From: Altericroceibacterium indicum | GTDB taxonomy: Bacteria > Pseudomonadota > Alphaproteobacteria > Sphingomonadales > Sphingomonadaceae | Length of the DNA: 64,000 nucleotides | Assembly (NCBI RefSeq): GCF_009828105.1 | Contig: NZ_WTYQ01000003.1 | Location: 186,001-250,000 of the forward strand | Reading direction: 5' to 3' | In this document: positions 62,636 to 64,000 of the stretch, piece after piece | Layout of the letters: each line of letters starts with the position of its first letter | Position numbering within the stretch: position 1 is the stretch's first letter | The notes under the pieces: generated by a model | Seen by the model: only the letters and a program-made list of their open reading frames with translations | What the model was told of the DNA's origin: nothing | Databases searched by the model: none | Position numbers and translations under genes: made by a program

Positions 62636-63883
62636 ATGAAACGCTTTCCGTCGATCCGTTGGACGATCATCGGCCTGTTTTCGCTCGCCATGATCATCAA
62701 TTACCTCACCCGCAGCGTATTGGGTGTGGCCGCTCCGACAATCATGGCTGAGCAAGCCATCAGTTCCGAGCAATATTCATGGATTACCGGCGCATTCCAG
62801 ATCGGCATCATGTTCCAGCCAGTCGCTGGCTATGTGCTGGACATTGCCGGGCTCCGCTATGGTTTTGCCTTTTTTGTCATCATCTGGTCGCTCATCACCA
62901 TGGCCCACGGCCTGGTGCAGGGCTGGCTCGGCTTTCTGGGCTTGCGCGGGGCATTGGGCGTCATTGAAGGCGGTGCTCAGCCTGCCGGGATGAAAGTGGT
63001 GTCCCGGTGGTTTCCTGCGCGCGAACGAGGAACAGCAGGCGGCCTGTATCAAATCGGTGCATCGCTTGGTGCCGTGGCCGCACCGCCCTTGGTGGCCTGG
63101 GCGGTGCTCAATTACAATTGGCGTGCAGCGTTCTTTGTCGCCGGTGGTCTGGGTCTTGTTTGGGTGATGATCTGGCTGCTCTGGTATCAATCGCCCGAAC
63201 GTCATCGCGCGATCACCAAGGCTGAGCGCGAAAAGATTGAGAGCGGTCAGGAAAAGCGCCTTCAGAAGAAACGCAAACGCCCCAATCTCAAAGCCATTCT
63301 AGGCCGCCGCGACATGTGGGGCATCGCATTGCCGCGCTTTCTGGCGGACCCTGTCTGGGGAATGCTCTCCCTGTGGATGCCGCTATATCTCGTGCAGGCA
63401 CGCCATTTCGATATCCACCAGATCGCGATTTTCGCCTGGCTGCCCTTTCTTGCGGCAGATCTTGGCTGCTTGTTCGGTCCTGCTGTGGTGGCGTGGCTCC
63501 AGCGGCGCGGAATTGATCTGATTGATGCACGCCGTCTGGCCTTTACGCTGGGCGCCATATTGATGACCTGCATGATCTTCGTCGGCACGGTGCAGAGCGC
63601 GATTGCCGCTGTTGCCCTGTTGTGCCTTGGCGGATTTGCCCATCAAACGCTGTCGGTCACCGTCATTACCATGGCCGCAGATTTATTCCCGCAGGACGAA
63701 GTGGCAACCGCTACGGGCGTCGCCGGGACTGCGGCCAATCTTGGTGTGCTCATCTTCACCCTGCTCTTGGGAATGTGGGTCGATACAGTCGGCTACCAGC
63801 CCTTCTTCATTCTTCTTGGCCTGCTCGACCTTGTCGGTGCAGCGATTCTATGGACCTTAGTACGAAAGCCTGCTGCTCTATGA
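62636..63883 (+). CDS. MFS transporter, hexuronate (ExuT/ACS) type
   Basis: 415 residues with 12 membrane segments. Signatures of the anion:cation symporter family are [16 protein letters not shown] in TM1, [19 protein letters not shown] around TM4 and [19 protein letters not shown]. Glucuronate or galacturonate is the likely cargo by family, which fits the alpha-glucuronidase of the first locus. Its stop overlaps the next gene (ATGA). Confidence 0.9.
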   Translation: MKRFPSIRWTIIGLFSLAMIINYLTRSVLGVAAPTIMAEQAISSEQYSWITGAFQIGIMFQPVAGYVLDIAGLRYGFAFFVIIWSLITMAHGLVQGWLGFLGLRGALGVIEGGAQPAGMKVVSRWFPARERGTAGGLYQIGASLGAVAAPPLVAWAVLNYNWRAAFFVAGGLGLVWVMIWLLWYQSPERHRAITKAEREKIESGQEKRLQKKRKRPNLKAILGRRDMWGIALPRFLADPVWGMLSLWMPLYLVQARHFDIHQIAIFAWLPFLAADLGCLFGPAVVAWLQRRGIDLIDARRLAFTLGAILMTCMIFVGTVQSAIAAVALLCLGGFAHQTLSVTVITMAADLFPQDEVATATGVAGTAANLGVLIFTLLLGMWVDTVGYQPFFILLGLLDLVGAAILWTLVRKPAAL

Positions 63884-64000
63884 TTTCGAACCCAATTCTG
63901 CGCGGCTTCAATCCCGACCCATCGATTGTGCGCGTGGGGCCTGACTATTACATCGCCACCTCAACCTTCGAATGGTATCCGGGGGTGCAAATTCACCACT
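63880..64000 (+). CDS. GH43 family enzyme, probably beta-xylosidase (partial, cut by window end)
   Basis: Only 40 codons are seen: [17 protein letters not shown], then [17 protein letters not shown], the classical GH43 N-terminal start with the general-base Asp. There is no signal peptide, so this is a cytoplasmic enzyme, unlike the exported GH43 proteins of the first locus. It could cut oligosaccharides that enter the cell. Overlaps the MFS stop. Confidence 0.88.
   Translation, partial: MISNPILRGFNPDPSIVRVGPDYYIATSTFEWYPGVQIHH

Noticed and set aside
1-64000. CRISPR arrays, insertion sequences, prophage or att sites
   Set aside because: No repeated spacers, transposase motifs or flanking duplications were seen; tRNA-Gly has no integrase beside it.

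Overview
The window looks like chromosomal DNA of an aerobic, plant-polysaccharide-degrading alphaproteobacterium, most likely of the Sphingomonadales. The signs are large TonB-dependent receptors, a receptor/halogenase-like/SapC/cupin gene set, PaoABC-type oxidoreductase genes, a DUF1826-MerC pair, class Ia ribonucleotide reductase, moderate GC, and many ATGA or TAATG stop/start overlaps. No phage, insertion sequence, CRISPR array or replication origin is visible. The assignment rests on gene content only; no search was run.

Bases 1-30138 form one xylan-utilisation locus. On the left is a receptor operon (TonB receptor, halogenase-like flavoprotein, GH3) divergent from sapC-cupin. A degradation operon follows (CE1 esterase, GH43, GH27), then a sugar porter, a GH10 xylanase with a Tat-like signal, and a LacI regulator. 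Next comes a minus-strand operon for xylose oxidation (FAH-family XylX-like enzyme, xylose dehydrogenase, lactonase) ending in an acetyl esterase. A divergent pair closes the locus: GH67 alpha-glucuronidase plus GH43 on the minus strand, and lipoprotein GH43, xylulokinase and xylose isomerase on the plus strand. Six copies of a GGTAGCGCTATC-type palindrome sit in front of these units. It is nearly identical to the xyl-box TGGTAGCGCTAACA of XylR (LacI family) in Caulobacter and Xanthomonas, so the LacI at 16289-17383 is probably the local XylR. Xylan would be cut outside, taken up by the receptor, trimmed in the periplasm, and xylose metabolised by isomerase/kinase and possibly also oxidatively.

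Bases 30365-58000 are mostly housekeeping genes: a TrpF paralogue, tRNA-Gly(GCC), a CnoX-like thioredoxin, a Lon-N-domain protein, a marC-lipoprotein-folD-yggT operon, argB, nrdB and nrdA (separated by paoABC), a degenerate PiuC-like oxygenase, a divergent DUF1826/MerC pair around a 17-bp palindrome, nadB, two related double-CxxC small proteins, an orphan ABC ATPase, a zf-CHCC protein, tldD, DUF924 and a quinone-oxidoreductase-like enzyme.

Bases 58162-64000 begin a second carbohydrate locus: another TonB receptor, a second LacI regulator, a hexuronate-type MFS transporter and a GH43 cut by the window end. Its operator differs (TGATAACGTTATCA). A one-mismatch copy lies in front of the esterase-GH43-GH27 operon of the first locus, suggesting the two regulons are linked. 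The most novel material is the receptor/halogenase/SapC/cupin module, the two-operator network, the unusual operator placement at GH67, the degenerate 2OG oxygenase and the duplicated zinc-ribbon-like proteins.
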